A stretch of 64,000 nucleotides of DNA from the NCBI GenBank assembly GCA_944384205.1, contig CALWSL010000004.1:122840-186839 (forward strand), in the 5' to 3' direction. Position numbers and translations under genes: made by a program. Below are positions 9,721-19,529 of this stretch, piece after piece. Positions within the stretch are counted from its first letter, which is position 1; each line of letters starts with the position of its first letter. This DNA is from an uncultured Acetatifactor sp. GTDB lineage: Bacteria > Bacillota > Clostridia > Lachnospirales > Lachnospiraceae. The notes beneath the pieces were generated by a model. That model was given only the letters and a program-made list of their open reading frames with translations. It was not told the DNA's origin and did not search any database.

Positions 9721-12576
9721 ATGGAAGAAGTAAAGAAGATGCGTCCGCGGGAATATATCAAAATCCGCGGAGCCTGTGAACATAATTTAAAGAATATTAA
9801 TGTGGATATCCCCCGAAATGAACTGGTAGTTCTGACAGGAATGTCAGGTTCCGGAAAGTCATCGCTGGCATTTGATACCATTTATGCAGAGGGGCAGCGC
9901 AGATATATGGAATCTCTGTCCTCCTATGCCCGTCAGTTTTTGGGTCAGATGGAGAAGCCAAACGTAGAGAGAATAGATGGTTTATCGCCGGCGATTTCCA
10001 TTGACCAGAAATCCACCAACCGAAATCCCCGTTCTACCGTGGGTACGGTGACGGAAATTTACGATTATTTTCGTTTGCTGTATGCCCGAATCGGTATTCC
10101 CCATTGTCCCAAATGCGGCAGGGAGATTTCCCGTCAGAGCGTGGATCAGATGGTAGATCAGGTGATGGCGCTGGAGGAGGGAACCAAGATTCAGATTCTG
10201 GCTCCGGTTGTCAGGGGGCGCAAGGGTGAGCATGCAAAGGTGCTTGAGCGTGCAAAGAGAAGCGGTTATGTGCGAGTGCGCATTGACGGCAGTATGTATG
10301 AGCTGACAGAGGAGATTAAGCTGGAAAAAAATATAAAACATAATATCGACATTGTGGTGGACCGTCTGGTGGTAAAGGAAGGAATCGAGAGAAGATTGAC
10401 CGATTCCATTGAGAATGTTATGAATCTTTCGGAAGGCTTGCTTGTGGTGGATATCGTTGGCGGGGAACCCATGAATTTCAGTCAGAGCTTTTCCTGTCCC
10501 GACTGCGGCATCAGTATCAGCGAGGTGGAGCCGAGAAGCTTTTCCTTCAATAATCCTTTCGGCGCATGTCCCGAATGTTTTGGTCTGGGTTATAAGATGG
10601 AATTTGATGTGGACCTGATGATTCCTGATAAGAGTCTGAGTATTAAGGAAGGTGCCTTTCAGGTGACGGGCTGGCAGTCCTGCGCCGACAAATCCAGTTT
10701 TACGAATGCGGTTTTACAGGCGCTTTGCAGGGAATATGATTTTGATTTAGAGACGCCGTTTCAGGATTACCCTGAAAAAATAAGAAATATTCTTCTCTAT
10801 GGAACGGATGGAAAAGAAGTGGAAGTGCACTATACGGGACAGCGGGGAAGAGGCATTTATCCCGTTGCATTTGAAGGTCTGATAAAGAATGTGGAGCGCA
10901 AATACAAGGAAACCTTCTCTGAGACGATGAAGCAGGAGTATGAGAGTTTTATGCGTATTACCCCCTGCAGTGAATGCAAGGGCATGCGTCTGAAAAAGGA
11001 ATCACTTGCGGTAACGGTTTGCAATAAAAATATTTACGAAGTGACATCTATGTCCATTGCCGACCTTTATGAATTTATGCAGAATCTACAGCTTACCAGT
11101 CAGCAGCAGTTGATAGGGAAACAGGTATTGAAGGAAATCCGCGCAAGGGTAGGCTTCCTGATTGATGTGGGATTGGATTATCTGTCGCTTTCCAGAGCAA
11201 CGGCAACCCTGTCCGGCGGAGAGGCGCAGCGTATCCGACTGGCGACTCAGATTGGTTCCGGTCTGGTTGGCGTATGTTATATTCTGGATGAGCCCAGTAT
11301 CGGCTTGCACCAACGTGATAATGATAAGCTGCTTAACACCCTGAAAAATCTGAAGGATTTGGGCAACACTCTGATTGTGGTGGAGCATGATGAGGATACC
11401 ATGCTTGCGGCAGATTATATTGTGGATATCGGTCCCGGTGCAGGCTCCCACGGCGGAGAAGTGGTGGCATGCGGTACTGCTGAAGAAATTATGAAGGTGC
11501 CGGAATCCGTTACCGGTAAATACTTAAGCGGCGAATGGAAGATTCCTGTTCCTGCCACAAGACGTACTCCGACAGGCTGGCTCAAGGTGGTAGGAGCCCG
11601 GGAAAATAATCTGAAAAATATTGACGTGGAGATTCCGCTGGGTGTGCTGACCTGTGTAACAGGTGTGTCCGGGTCGGGAAAAAGCTCTCTTGTCAATGAG
11701 ATTTTATACAAACATCTGGCGAGGGATTTGAACCGCGCAAGATGTATTCCCGGAAAACACAAAGACATTCTGGGAATGGAGCAGTTGGATAAAGTAATAG
11801 ATATTGACCAGTCGCCCATCGGAAGAACACCCCGTTCCAATCCGGCAACCTATACGGGCGTGTTTGACCAGATTCGTGAATTGTTTGCCTCCACGGCAGA
11901 TGCAAAGGCAAAGGGGTACGGCAAGGGAAGATTCAGTTTCAATGTAAAGGGCGGGCGCTGTGAAGCCTGCAGCGGCGATGGTATCATCAAGATTGAGATG
12001 CACTTTTTGCCGGACGTCTATGTGCCCTGCGAGGTCTGCGGGGGCAAACGCTACAACAGGGAGACGCTGGATGTCAAATACAAGGGAAAGAGCATTTTCG
12101 ATGTGCTGGATATGACGGTAGAGGAGGCAATGACCTTCTTTGAAAATTTACCTGCCATCAGACGCAAAATTGAAACCCTTTACGATGTGGGACTTTCCTA
12201 TGTAAAGCTGGGACAGCCATCCACCACGCTTTCCGGCGGGGAAGCCCAGCGTATTAAGCTTGCCACGGAGCTGAGTAAACGGAGCACGGGCAAGACAATC
12301 TATATTCTGGATGAGCCGACGACGGGATTGCATTTTGCGGACGTACACAAGCTTGTGGAAATACTGCACCGACTGGCTGACGGCGGCAATACAGTGGTGG
12401 TTATCGAACACAATCTGGATGTTATCAAGACGGCAGACTACATTATCGATATCGGACCGGAGGGCGGCGACAAGGGCGGAACCGTCATTGCCAAGGGTAC
12501 GCCGGAGGAAATCACAAAGGTGAAAAAGTCCTATACCGGTCTTTATGTGAAAAAAATGCTGGAGCGGGATAAATAA
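9721..12576 (+). CDS. uvrA: Excinuclease ABC subunit UvrA
   Basis: A 951-residue UvrA, the damage-recognising ABC-type ATPase of nucleotide excision repair. It has two ATP-binding modules: Walker [11 protein letters not shown] near residue 40 and [10 protein letters not shown] near 650, each with its LSGGEAQRI signature (near 495 and 835). Zinc-binding Cys motifs are visible (CPKC, CPDC...CPEC, and CEAC...CEVC with the DNA-binding insertion). Length and order match canonical UvrA, so it is not the shorter UvrA2. It shares the uvrB transcript; a hairpin at 12594-12636 ends the operon. Confidence 0.98.
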   Translation: MEEVKKMRPREYIKIRGACEHNLKNINVDIPRNELVVLTGMSGSGKSSLAFDTIYAEGQRRYMESLSSYARQFLGQMEKPNVERIDGLSPAISIDQKSTNRNPRSTVGTVTEIYDYFRLLYARIGIPHCPKCGREISRQSVDQMVDQVMALEEGTKIQILAPVVRGRKGEHAKVLERAKRSGYVRVRIDGSMYELTEEIKLEKNIKHNIDIVVDRLVVKEGIERRLTDSIENVMNLSEGLLVVDIVGGEPMNFSQSFSCPDCGISISEVEPRSFSFNNPFGACPECFGLGYKMEFDVDLMIPDKSLSIKEGAFQVTGWQSCADKSSFTNAVLQALCREYDFDLETPFQDYPEKIRNILLYGTDGKEVEVHYTGQRGRGIYPVAFEGLIKNVERKYKETFSETMKQEYESFMRITPCSECKGMRLKKESLAVTVCNKNIYEVTSMSIADLYEFMQNLQLTSQQQLIGKQVLKEIRARVGFLIDVGLDYLSLSRATATLSGGEAQRIRLATQIGSGLVGVCYILDEPSIGLHQRDNDKLLNTLKNLKDLGNTLIVVEHDEDTMLAADYIVDIGPGAGSHGGEVVACGTAEEIMKVPESVTGKYLSGEWKIPVPATRRTPTGWLKVVGARENNLKNIDVEIPLGVLTCVTGVSGSGKSSLVNEILYKHLARDLNRARCIPGKHKDILGMEQLDKVIDIDQSPIGRTPRSNPATYTGVFDQIRELFASTADAKAKGYGKGRFSFNVKGGRCEACSGDGIIKIEMHFLPDVYVPCEVCGGKRYNRETLDVKYKGKSIFDVLDMTVEEAMTFFENLPAIRRKIETLYDVGLSYVKLGQPSTTLSGGEAQRIKLATELSKRSTGKTIYILDEPTTGLHFADVHKLVEILHRLADGGNTVVVIEHNLDVIKTADYIIDIGPEGGDKGGTVIAKGTPEEITKVKKSYTGLYVKKMLERDK

Positions 12577-12593
12577 AGTACGGTGAAAAGTTT

Positions 12594-12636
12594 CGGCAGG
12601 GGTAAAGTGAACGCTTTAACCTGCCGATAATATTTT
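12594..12636 (+). terminator. Probable terminator after uvrA
   Basis: CGGCAGG(G)GTAAAG pairs with CTTTA(A)CCTGCCG around a short loop with one unpaired base on each side. An AT-rich tract with several T-runs follows. The U-tract is not continuous, so strength is uncertain. Confidence 0.6.
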
Positions 12637-12672
12637 AAGATTTTTATTTTTTTAAATTTTTATAAACCCCCT

Positions 12673-12700
12673 ATGAAAATATGGAGTTTTCAGTTATAAT
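12673..12700 (+). promoter_or_regulatory. Likely promoter of mbl
   Basis: A consensus -10 TATAAT at 12695-12700 follows ATGAAA (4 of 6 matches to TTGACA) by 16 bases. It lies about 95 bases before the mbl start. Confidence 0.5.
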
Positions 12701-12795
12701 ATATTACATATGACTAAAAAATGATAAGCGGTCAAGAATAATGAAAACGGATAAAAGCCATAATTCATAGATAGCATAAGAAAGGGGTACTAAAA

Positions 12796-13788
12796 ATGCA
12801 GTGCACAGACATTGGAATTGATTTGGGTACAGCCAGTATACTGGTGTACATTAGAGGAAAAGGTGTGGTTCTGAAGGAGCCGTCAGTAGTCGCCTTTGAT
12901 AGAGATACAAATAAAATTAAAGCAATCGGAGAGGATGCAAGACTGATGCTGGGCAGGACGCCCGGCAATATCGTAGCGGTAAGGCCTCTGCGTCAGGGAG
13001 TTATTTCCGATTATACGGTCACCGAGAAAATGATGAAGTACTTCATCCAGAAGGCACTGGGCAAAAGAACCTTCCGCAAACCCCGTATCGCGGTTTGTGT
13101 ACCCAGCGGTGTTACAGAGGTAGAGAAAAAAGCGGTTGAGGATGCTACTTATCAGGCAGGAGCAAGAGAAGTATCGATTATTGAAGAGCCGATTGCAGCG
13201 GCTATCGGCGCGGGTATAGATATTTCCAAGCCTTGCGGCAATATGATTGTAGATATCGGCGGCGGTACGTCCGATATTGCAGTAATTTCCCTGGGAGGTA
13301 CGGTTGTAAGCGCTTCCATTAAAATTGCCGGCGATGATTTCGACGAGGCAATCGTGCGATATATGCGTAAGAAACATAATCTGCTGATTGGTGAGAGAAC
13401 AGCAGAGGATTTAAAGATAAAAATCGGTTCTGCTTATAAGAGAGCGGAAGTAGACTATATGGATGTGAGAGGACGCAACCTTGTGACAGGTCTTCCGAAG
13501 ACGGTGAAGGTTTCTTCCGAGGAGACAGAGGAAGCGTTGCGCGAGACAACTGCACAGATAGTCGAGACCATTCACAGCGTTTTGGAGAAAACACCGCCTG
13601 AACTGGCTGCGGATATTGCAGACAGAGGAATTGTACTTACGGGCGGCGGAAGTCTGCTTCGGGGACTGGAAGATTTGATTTCCGCAAAGACCGGGATAAA
13701 TACCATGACGGCGGAAGACCCTATGACGGCAGTAGCAATCGGTACCGGCAGATATGTTGAATTTTTGGCGGGTTATCGTGAGAACTAA
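12796..13788 (+). CDS. mbl: MreB-family actin-like protein, Mbl-type
   Basis: A 330-residue bacterial actin that guides lateral cell-wall synthesis and rod shape, forming membrane-bound filaments in the cytoplasm. The nucleotide-binding motifs are clear: phosphate loop 1 IDLGTASILVY near residues 7-17, phosphate loop 2 DIGGGTSDIAVIS near 155, and the adenosine motif LTGGGSLLRGL near 277. No mreC or mreD follows. Instead two flagellar rod-type genes do, the same order as mbl-flhO-flhP in Bacillus subtilis, and that favours Mbl over MreB. The ATG has AAAGGGG upstream. The name rests on that synteny, since MreB, Mbl and MreBH are hard to tell apart by sequence alone. Confidence 0.88.
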   Translation: MQCTDIGIDLGTASILVYIRGKGVVLKEPSVVAFDRDTNKIKAIGEDARLMLGRTPGNIVAVRPLRQGVISDYTVTEKMMKYFIQKALGKRTFRKPRIAVCVPSGVTEVEKKAVEDATYQAGAREVSIIEEPIAAAIGAGIDISKPCGNMIVDIGGGTSDIAVISLGGTVVSASIKIAGDDFDEAIVRYMRKKHNLLIGERTAEDLKIKIGSAYKRAEVDYMDVRGRNLVTGLPKTVKVSSEETEEALRETTAQIVETIHSVLEKTPPELAADIADRGIVLTGGGSLLRGLEDLISAKTGINTMTAEDPMTAVAIGTGRYVEFLAGYREN

Positions 13789-13833
13789 AGACGAAAACAA
13801 TTTCCATGTCAGGAATGGGAAGGGAGTTTAAAT

Positions 13834-14613
13834 ATGGTAAAGGGATTATATACCGCATGGACGGGGATGGTGAATGAACAGCACAGGATGGACATCATGA
13901 CCAACAATCTGGCGAATGTTACAACGGTTGGTTATAAGAAGGAAGGCACAACCAGTCAATCCTTTGATGATGTTCTGGCAGTCAAGGTAAAGGATGAGTC
14001 TGTAGGTCTGTCCAATGTACAGAGGATTGGTGTAAACAATCCGGGTGTAAAGATCGGAGAAAATTATACGGATTATTCTCAGGGGTCCTTCCGTGTCACA
14101 GGAAATACCTATGATTTGGCATTGTCGGGAGACGGCTTCTTTGCAATCGAGTTTACAAACAAGGCGGGAGAGACTTCCACAAAATATACCCGGGCAGGGC
14201 AGTTTACTTTGAACAGAGAGGGCTATCTGGTAACGCAGGACGGCGATTATCTTCTTGACACAGCAAACAGAAGAATCCAGCTGGATACCCTGCAGGATGC
14301 GTCTATCAGTAAGAACGGAACTATTACCCAGAACGGAAGAACAGTAGCCCGTATTCAGGTAGCAGATTTTGAGGATTATGATTATCTTGAGAAATATGGT
14401 GAGACTTATTACCAGCCGATTGAGGGTGCAAGCATAACGACGGCAGACGCAACCGTAAATTCCGGTTATCTGGAAATGGCCAATGTACAGACGGTATCGG
14501 AGATGGTGAACCTCATTACAATTACGCGCGCATATGAGACAAACCAGAAAATGATACAGACAATAGACAATACTTTGGAGATAGCAGTAAACCAGTTGGG
14601 TAAATTACAGTAA
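13834..14613 (+). CDS. flhO: Flagellar hook-basal body rod protein (FlhO/FlgF-like)
   Basis: A 259-residue rod-type flagellar protein of the FlgE/F/G family, placed in the basal body rod. The N-terminal rod signature (ANNLANVTTVGYK-like, residues 24-35) and the C-terminal helical flagellin-like region ending in MIQTIDNTLEIAVNQL form the usual coiled pair of ends. A FlgG-like D1 domain lies between. It follows mbl after 45 bases and precedes a paralogue after 31. In Bacillus the equivalent pair is FlhO and FlhP, needed for the rod and hook. GGGAGTTT lies upstream of the ATG. Assignment as the FlgF-like partner is from order. Confidence 0.88.
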   Translation: MVKGLYTAWTGMVNEQHRMDIMTNNLANVTTVGYKKEGTTSQSFDDVLAVKVKDESVGLSNVQRIGVNNPGVKIGENYTDYSQGSFRVTGNTYDLALSGDGFFAIEFTNKAGETSTKYTRAGQFTLNREGYLVTQDGDYLLDTANRRIQLDTLQDASISKNGTITQNGRTVARIQVADFEDYDYLEKYGETYYQPIEGASITTADATVNSGYLEMANVQTVSEMVNLITITRAYETNQKMIQTIDNTLEIAVNQLGKLQ

Positions 14614-14644
14614 ACTAAAGTAAAGGCAGACGGGAGGCAGAAGC

Positions 14645-15460
14645 ATGGTACGTAGCTTATGGACAGCGGCAACCGGAATGATTGCACAGCAAACAAATGT
14701 TGATACAATAGCAAACAATTTGTCAAATGTGAATACTACAGGATATAAAACACAGGTAAATGAATTTAAGAGCCTGTTATATCAGAATATACAGACCAGA
14801 ACAACTTCGGCAAACGGCGAAACCAAACCCTCAAGCGCACAGGTAGGATTGGGAGTGCGTAACGCATCCATTACCTCTGTGTTTACTCAGGGAAATTTGA
14901 TAGCATCCGAAAGCGATACCTCGTTTGCGATTGACGGAGACGGTTTCTTTGCAGTACGCGGTGAGGACGGTAATACATACTACACACGAAACGGTAATTT
15001 TAAATTTACGCTTGCCACCAACGGCAATATGCTGGCGACTTCGGAAGGATTACCGGTACTTGATACAAACGCAAATCCCATTATTCTGGATAACAGATAT
15101 GTTATCAGTCAGATAACTGTATCGGAAGATGGACAGCTTTATTATCCGGATGTGGAAAACAATCTTCAGCCATTGGGAGTTACAATCGGTGTATTCCAAT
15201 TTAACAATCCTAACGGTCTGGAAAAGCTGGGAGACAGTCTTTATCAGCAGACGGCAGCAAGCGGACAGGCTATCAACGAAGCAACTAATAATAATGTGCA
15301 GAGAAGTTCTGTGATTCAGGGGTATCTGGAAGGCTCCAACGTTCAGGTGGTTGATGAAATGGTAAATATGATTGTGGCACAGCGTGCCTATGAATTGAAT
15401 TCCAAGGCGATTACAGCATCTGATGAAATGCTCCAGCAGGCTAACAACCTGCGAAGGTAG
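14645..15460 (+). CDS. flhP: Flagellar hook-basal body rod protein (FlhP/FlgG-like)
   Basis: A 271-residue paralogue of the preceding gene with the same plan: N-terminal rod signature IANNLSNVNTTGYK, a central FlgG-type domain, and a C-terminal tail with EGSNVQVVDEMVNMI and AYELNSKAI, the FlgG hallmark. It should form the distal rod with FlhO. GGGAGGC lies upstream of the ATG. The last codons (NNLRR) are encoded by sequence that is also the left arm (CCTGCGAAG) of a foldback element at 15448-15577, so the C-terminus may have been reshaped by that insertion. Confidence 0.9.
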   Translation: MVRSLWTAATGMIAQQTNVDTIANNLSNVNTTGYKTQVNEFKSLLYQNIQTRTTSANGETKPSSAQVGLGVRNASITSVFTQGNLIASESDTSFAIDGDGFFAVRGEDGNTYYTRNGNFKFTLATNGNMLATSEGLPVLDTNANPIILDNRYVISQITVSEDGQLYYPDVENNLQPLGVTIGVFQFNNPNGLEKLGDSLYQQTAASGQAINEATNNNVQRSSVIQGYLEGSNVQVVDEMVNMIVAQRAYELNSKAITASDEMLQQANNLRR

Positions 15461-15577
15461 CGAGGAAAGTACATGACTGCCATGCTTGCATGAGCAGTCA
15501 TGTATTTGACGAGCGGAACACATGAGCGCAGGGCGTAAGCCCTCGCGAATGTGTCTGCGTCAGCAGAGCTTCGCAGG
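15448..15577. repeat. Cloverleaf-like foldback element between flhP and the rod-binding gene
   Basis: Outer arms CCTGCGAAG (15448-15456) and CTTCGCAGG (15569-15577) are exact complements. They enclose a hairpin with arms ACATGACTGC / GCAGTCATGT and a second with ACACAT...AGGGC-GTAA-GCCCT...ATGTGT. The left outer arm overlaps the end of flhP. The layout of one outer stem holding inner hairpins is shared with 50067-50240 although the bases differ. It could be a small palindromic mobile element or a structured RNA within the flagellar transcript. Confidence 0.65.
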
Positions 15578-15594
15578 GATAATAGGAGGGTAAA

Positions 15595-15960
15595 ATGGAT
15601 ATCAGTAATATTACTTCGATATACAATGATTTATATGCTTCTGCATCAGGTCAGGCTGCATCCAAATTGGAGAATAAGCTGGATGCAGATTACTCGTCGG
15701 CTACAGACGATGAACTGATGGATGTCTGTAAGGAGTTTGAGGCATATTTTCTGGAGCAGGTGTTCAAACAGATGATGAAAACGGTTCCTAAAAATGAAGA
15801 TGAAGAATCCGGCTCTAATTCAACTATGATGGAATATTTTCAGGAGCAGATGATTCAGAGCCTTGCATCTGATTCCACGGAAAACAACAGTCTGGGATTA
15901 GCGCAGATGCTCTATGAGCAAATGAAACGCAATTATGGGCTGGACAGTCAGAGCGTTTAA
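15595..15960 (+). CDS. Flagellar rod-binding protein (FlgJ N-terminal domain type)
   Basis: A 121-residue protein matching the rod-binding half of FlgJ (KEFEAYFLEQVFKQMMK core with a following GL-AQMLYEQM motif). It has no muramidase half, as is usual in Gram-positive bacteria. It should cap the growing rod. AGGAGGG lies upstream of the ATG. It is the last gene of the mbl-flhO-flhP group and is followed at once by a strong terminator. The foldback element lies between it and flhP. Confidence 0.85.
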   Translation: MDISNITSIYNDLYASASGQAASKLENKLDADYSSATDDELMDVCKEFEAYFLEQVFKQMMKTVPKNEDEESGSNSTMMEYFQEQMIQSLASDSTENNSLGLAQMLYEQMKRNYGLDSQSV

Positions 15961-15984
15961 GCTGCTATATTTAGCAGCTTTTTT
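15959..15984 (+). terminator. Intrinsic terminator after the flagellar group
   Basis: AAGCTGCTA / TAGCAGCTT stem with a small loop followed by TTTT, beginning at the stop codon of the rod-binding gene. Confidence 0.85.
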
Positions 15985-16064
15985 CTGTTATAATCCGACA
16001 CGCATTTCGGTGGAAATTCCATGATACAATCATTCTAATATAGAAAATAGCAGGTATGTGCTGT

Positions 16065-18308
16065 ATGGAAACAATTAGCGGTTATGTAGAACACATTATA
16101 TTCCAAAACAGGGAAAATGGCTACACTGTGATGAATCTCATGTCAGAGGGCGGGGAAGTCACCTGTGTAGGCATATGTAAGGGACTGGAACAGGGAGAAA
16201 ACATCTCTGCCCGGGGAGAATATGTTGAGCATCCGGTATATGGCAGTCAGTTTAAGATAAGCGGTTATCAGACGGTTGCACCGAAGGATAGTGTAAGCAT
16301 GGAACGCTATCTCGGCTCAGGCGCCGTAAAAGGAGTCGGTGCAGCATTGGCTGCGAGAATTGTCAAAAAATTTGGCGACGATACCTTTCGCATTATAGAG
16401 GAGGAGCCGGAAAGACTGGTAGAGGTAAAGGGTATCAGTGAGCGTAAGGCAAGGGAAATTGCCGTGCAAATGGAAGAAAAAAAAGATTTACGGGAAGCAT
16501 TGGTATACTTGCAGCAGTATGGCATTTCCAATGCGCTGGCGGTAAAAATTTATGATACCTATGGAATGAATTTATATGGTGTTATGAAAGAGAATCCCTA
16601 CCGTCTGGCAGAGGATATTACGGGTGTGGGGTTTAAAATTGCCGATGAGATTGCGGCGAAAATCGGTATTCACACAGATTCGGATTATCGTATCCGCAGC
16701 GGCATTTTCTACACGCTGATGCAGGCGGTTGTAGAGGGGCATTGTTATCTGCCTGTGAATATCCTTTTGGAGAGGGCGCATATATTGCTGAGTGTGCCGG
16801 AGGAGAATATCCGTCCCCAGCTTGACAATATGATGATGGATAAAAAGCTGGTTATCAAGGGAGACTGTGTGTTTGCGTCATCTTATTATTATGCGGAGCT
16901 GAACTGTGCAAGGATGCTTCACCAGTTAAATATTCCGATGCTCGAAGGAGAAAACCTGCCGTCACAGGACAGTGCCATCCGGCTAAGATTGGAAAAACTG
17001 GCACAAAGCCTGGAGATGGAGTTGGATGAATTACAACTGGAAGCTGTGACGGAATGTATTCATAATGGTTTGTTTGTTTTGTCGGGTGGACCCGGAACCG
17101 GTAAAACGACGACCATCAATATGATTATCCGTTATTTTGAGGCGGAGGGATTGGATATTTTTCTGGCAGCACCTACGGGGCGCGCAGCCAAGCGCATGAC
17201 AGAGGCAACAGGCTATGAAGCACGAACCATTCACAGAATGCTGGAACTGAACAGTGCACTGTCCGATGAGGACAGCCGGAAGGTCAGCTTTGAACGGAAT
17301 CAGGAGAATCCATTGGAGACAGATGTGGTTATTATTGATGAAATGTCCATGGTGGATATTCAGTTGTTTCAGTCTCTTTTGAAGGCAATTGCACCGGGGA
17401 CCCGTCTGATTCTGGTGGGAGATGTGAACCAGCTTCCAAGCGTAGGTCCGGGACAGGTGCTGCGGGATATTATGAACAGCAAAGCATTTCCGATGGTAGT
17501 CCTTCAAAAGATTTTCCGGCAGGCAGAAAAAAGTGACATTGTTGTCAATGCGCATCGGATTAACAAGGGTGAGCAGATAAAATTAGACAATAAATCGAAA
17601 GATTTTTTCCTGCTTGAGAGAAATGACGTGAATGTCATATACAAACATATGATACAGTTGATTCAGGATATGCTTCCCAAATATGTGGATGCTTCCTGCT
17701 TTGATATTCAGGTATTGACACCTATGCGGAAGGGGAGCCTTGGCTGTGAAACCCTGAATGGAATATTGCAGAGGTATCTGAATCCGCCGGACAGCCACAA
17801 GAGGGAATATACGGTTGGAGACACCGTTTACCGTGAGGGCGACAAGGTAATGCAGATAAAGAACAATTATCAGCTTGAGTGGGAGATTGTCAGCAAATAC
17901 GGGATTCCCATAGACAAAGGAACCGGTGTGTTCAACGGAGATATGGGCAGGATTCTGGAAATCAATGAGGCAGCGTCAGTCTTAACGGTGGAATATGATG
18001 AGCACAGGCGGGTGACGTATCCCTTTTCCATGCTGGATGAGCTGGAGCTGTGTTATGCTGTGACAATTCACAAATCTCAGGGGAGCGAATATCCGGCAGT
18101 GGTAATTCCCCTTTTAGGCGGTCCCAGAATGTTGTTTAACCGGAATCTGCTGTATACGGGAATCACCAGGGCAAGAAGCTGTGTCACTATTTTGGGCAGT
18201 AGCGACACGGTGCGCAGCATGATTGATAATGTGGCTGAGAACTGCAGATATACGGCGCTGCGGGAGCGGATTCTGGAGCTGGATACAGAAATGCAGCGGG
18301 AAGCTTAG
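16065..18308 (+). CDS. recD2: ATP-dependent RecD2-type DNA helicase
   Basis: A 747-residue SF1B helicase of the RecD2 (YrrC) type, thought to act in replication-fork and recombination repair independently of RecBC. The N-terminus has the OB-like domain and tandem helix-hairpin-helix motifs (GAVKGVGAALAARI, LVEVKGISERKA) typical of RecD2. Walker A GGPGTGKT is at residues 341-348, DEMSMVD is motif II, and AVTIHKSQGSEYP with GITRAR closes the helicase. The ATG at 16065 (METISG) is preferred by homology; another ATG three codons earlier is equally near an AGG. It begins a run of co-directional genes with comF 50 bases downstream. Confidence 0.95.
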   Translation: METISGYVEHIIFQNRENGYTVMNLMSEGGEVTCVGICKGLEQGENISARGEYVEHPVYGSQFKISGYQTVAPKDSVSMERYLGSGAVKGVGAALAARIVKKFGDDTFRIIEEEPERLVEVKGISERKAREIAVQMEEKKDLREALVYLQQYGISNALAVKIYDTYGMNLYGVMKENPYRLAEDITGVGFKIADEIAAKIGIHTDSDYRIRSGIFYTLMQAVVEGHCYLPVNILLERAHILLSVPEENIRPQLDNMMMDKKLVIKGDCVFASSYYYAELNCARMLHQLNIPMLEGENLPSQDSAIRLRLEKLAQSLEMELDELQLEAVTECIHNGLFVLSGGPGTGKTTTINMIIRYFEAEGLDIFLAAPTGRAAKRMTEATGYEARTIHRMLELNSALSDEDSRKVSFERNQENPLETDVVIIDEMSMVDIQLFQSLLKAIAPGTRLILVGDVNQLPSVGPGQVLRDIMNSKAFPMVVLQKIFRQAEKSDIVVNAHRINKGEQIKLDNKSKDFFLLERNDVNVIYKHMIQLIQDMLPKYVDASCFDIQVLTPMRKGSLGCETLNGILQRYLNPPDSHKREYTVGDTVYREGDKVMQIKNNYQLEWEIVSKYGIPIDKGTGVFNGDMGRILEINEAASVLTVEYDEHRRVTYPFSMLDELELCYAVTIHKSQGSEYPAVVIPLLGGPRMLFNRNLLYTGITRARSCVTILGSSDTVRSMIDNVAENCRYTALRERILELDTEMQREA

Positions 18309-18358
18309 GGTTCTGGGCGTAGAACCATATAGTTCGGAGAGGGTCTGAAAGGAAGACC

Positions 18359-19087
18359 ATGATAAAAAATAAAATAATGAAAACAATTTATAAGCAACTG
18401 CTTCAACTGTTTTTTCCAACCAGATGCCCCGTGTGCGACGGGCTTGTGGCTCCATACGGAGAGAAAATTTGTCTTGCATGTATGGAGAAGCTGAAACTGC
18501 TGACGCCGCCGTGGTGCATGAAATGCGGCAGGAAATTAGAGGATGAAGGAGAGCTGTGTGAAGACTGCCGGAAAAAGGGACATGAGTTTATACGGGGCAG
18601 AGCGCTCTATGAATACGGAAGCGTGGCGGCATCCATTTATCGTATGAAATATGGAGGAAGGCAGGAGTATGCTGATTTTTTCGGTGAAGAGATGGGGCGG
18701 TATCTGGGAAGCTTTATCAGGCAGATGAAGCCGGACGGTATTGTTCCGGTTCCGCTGCATCGGAAGAGACAAAAGGAGCGGGGGTACAATCAGGCGGCGC
18801 TGTTGGCAAAGGCGCTTGGAGAGCACATGGAAGTACCTGTTTATGACAAATTAGTACGCAGAACGAAAGACACAAAGCCTTTAAAGCTGCAAAATCCCGG
18901 GGAACGGCAAAATAATTTGAAAAAGGCTTTTATTATAGCTGAAAATGATGTAAAATTAAAGACGATTCTATTAGTGGATGATATATATACCACCGGAAGT
19001 ACGATGGATGAAATGGCGCGGGTTCTGAAGCGGCACGGAGTGGAGAAGGTCTGCTTTGTTACGATTGCCTGTGGCTCAGGAATATGA
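18359..19087 (+). CDS. comF: ComF family protein (zinc-ribbon phosphoribosyltransferase)
   Basis: A 242-residue ComF/ComFC-type protein. The N-terminus holds two zinc-binding Cys pairs sets (CPVC...CLAC and CMKC...CEDC). The C-terminal half is a phosphoribosyltransferase fold with the PRPP loop LVDDIYTTGST near residues 203-213. In transformable bacteria ComF is needed for DNA uptake; in others it has roles in single-strand DNA handling. GAAAGGAAG precedes the ATG. It is followed after 10 bases by a YvyF-like gene, the same order as comFC-yvyF in Bacillus. Confidence 0.9.
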   Translation: MIKNKIMKTIYKQLLQLFFPTRCPVCDGLVAPYGEKICLACMEKLKLLTPPWCMKCGRKLEDEGELCEDCRKKGHEFIRGRALYEYGSVAASIYRMKYGGRQEYADFFGEEMGRYLGSFIRQMKPDGIVPVPLHRKRQKERGYNQAALLAKALGEHMEVPVYDKLVRRTKDTKPLKLQNPGERQNNLKKAFIIAENDVKLKTILLVDDIYTTGSTMDEMARVLKRHGVEKVCFVTIACGSGI

Positions 19088-19097
19088 AAGGCAGGGT

Positions 19098-19514
19098 ATG
19101 GACATGAATGTAAAAAACTGTAGAGGGTGCGGACGTATATTTAACTATGTGGCAGGTCCTGTATTGTGTCAGGTATGCCGTGAGGGACTGGAAGCCAAAT
19201 TTCAGGAGGTCAAGGAGTATATTCGTCAGAATCCCGGCGTGGGGATTAACGAGGTATCGGTGGCATGTGACGTGTCGCCTTCTCAGGTACAGCAGTGGCT
19301 GAGAGAGGAACGCCTTGAGGTGACGGAGGACTCTCCCATTTTTTTGACCTGTGAGTCCTGCGGTGCGAATATCCGCTGCGGAAAATATTGTGATAAATGC
19401 AAGAACACTATGGCATCGGAATTGAGAGGAGCGATGCGTTCTTATAATACTCATCCGGAAAAGAAGGAACCGAAGAAAGACCCCCGGGATAATCCCAGAA
19501 TGAGATACCTGTAG
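19098..19514 (+). CDS. yvyF: YvyF-like flagellar operon protein with zinc-ribbon cysteines
   Basis: A 138-residue protein like YvyF (TIGR03826), found near comF and flgM in Firmicutes and suggested to help flagellar gene regulation. It carries Cys pairs CRGC, CQVC, CESC and CDKC, and a central winged-helix/HTH-like stretch (INEVSVACDVSPSQVQQWL). The start at 19098 follows GGCAGGG; a second in-frame ATG two codons later is possible, and a frame starting at 19056 would overlap comF. No flgM follows here. The exact molecular role is unknown in the family. Confidence 0.82.
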   Translation: MDMNVKNCRGCGRIFNYVAGPVLCQVCREGLEAKFQEVKEYIRQNPGVGINEVSVACDVSPSQVQQWLREERLEVTEDSPIFLTCESCGANIRCGKYCDKCKNTMASELRGAMRSYNTHPEKKEPKKDPRDNPRMRYL

Positions 19515-19529
19515 AAGGAGACAGATTCT

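Noticed and set aside
15989-15994. TATAAT before recD2 as promoter
   Set aside because: It follows directly on the terminator T-run and no -35 lies at a suitable distance.
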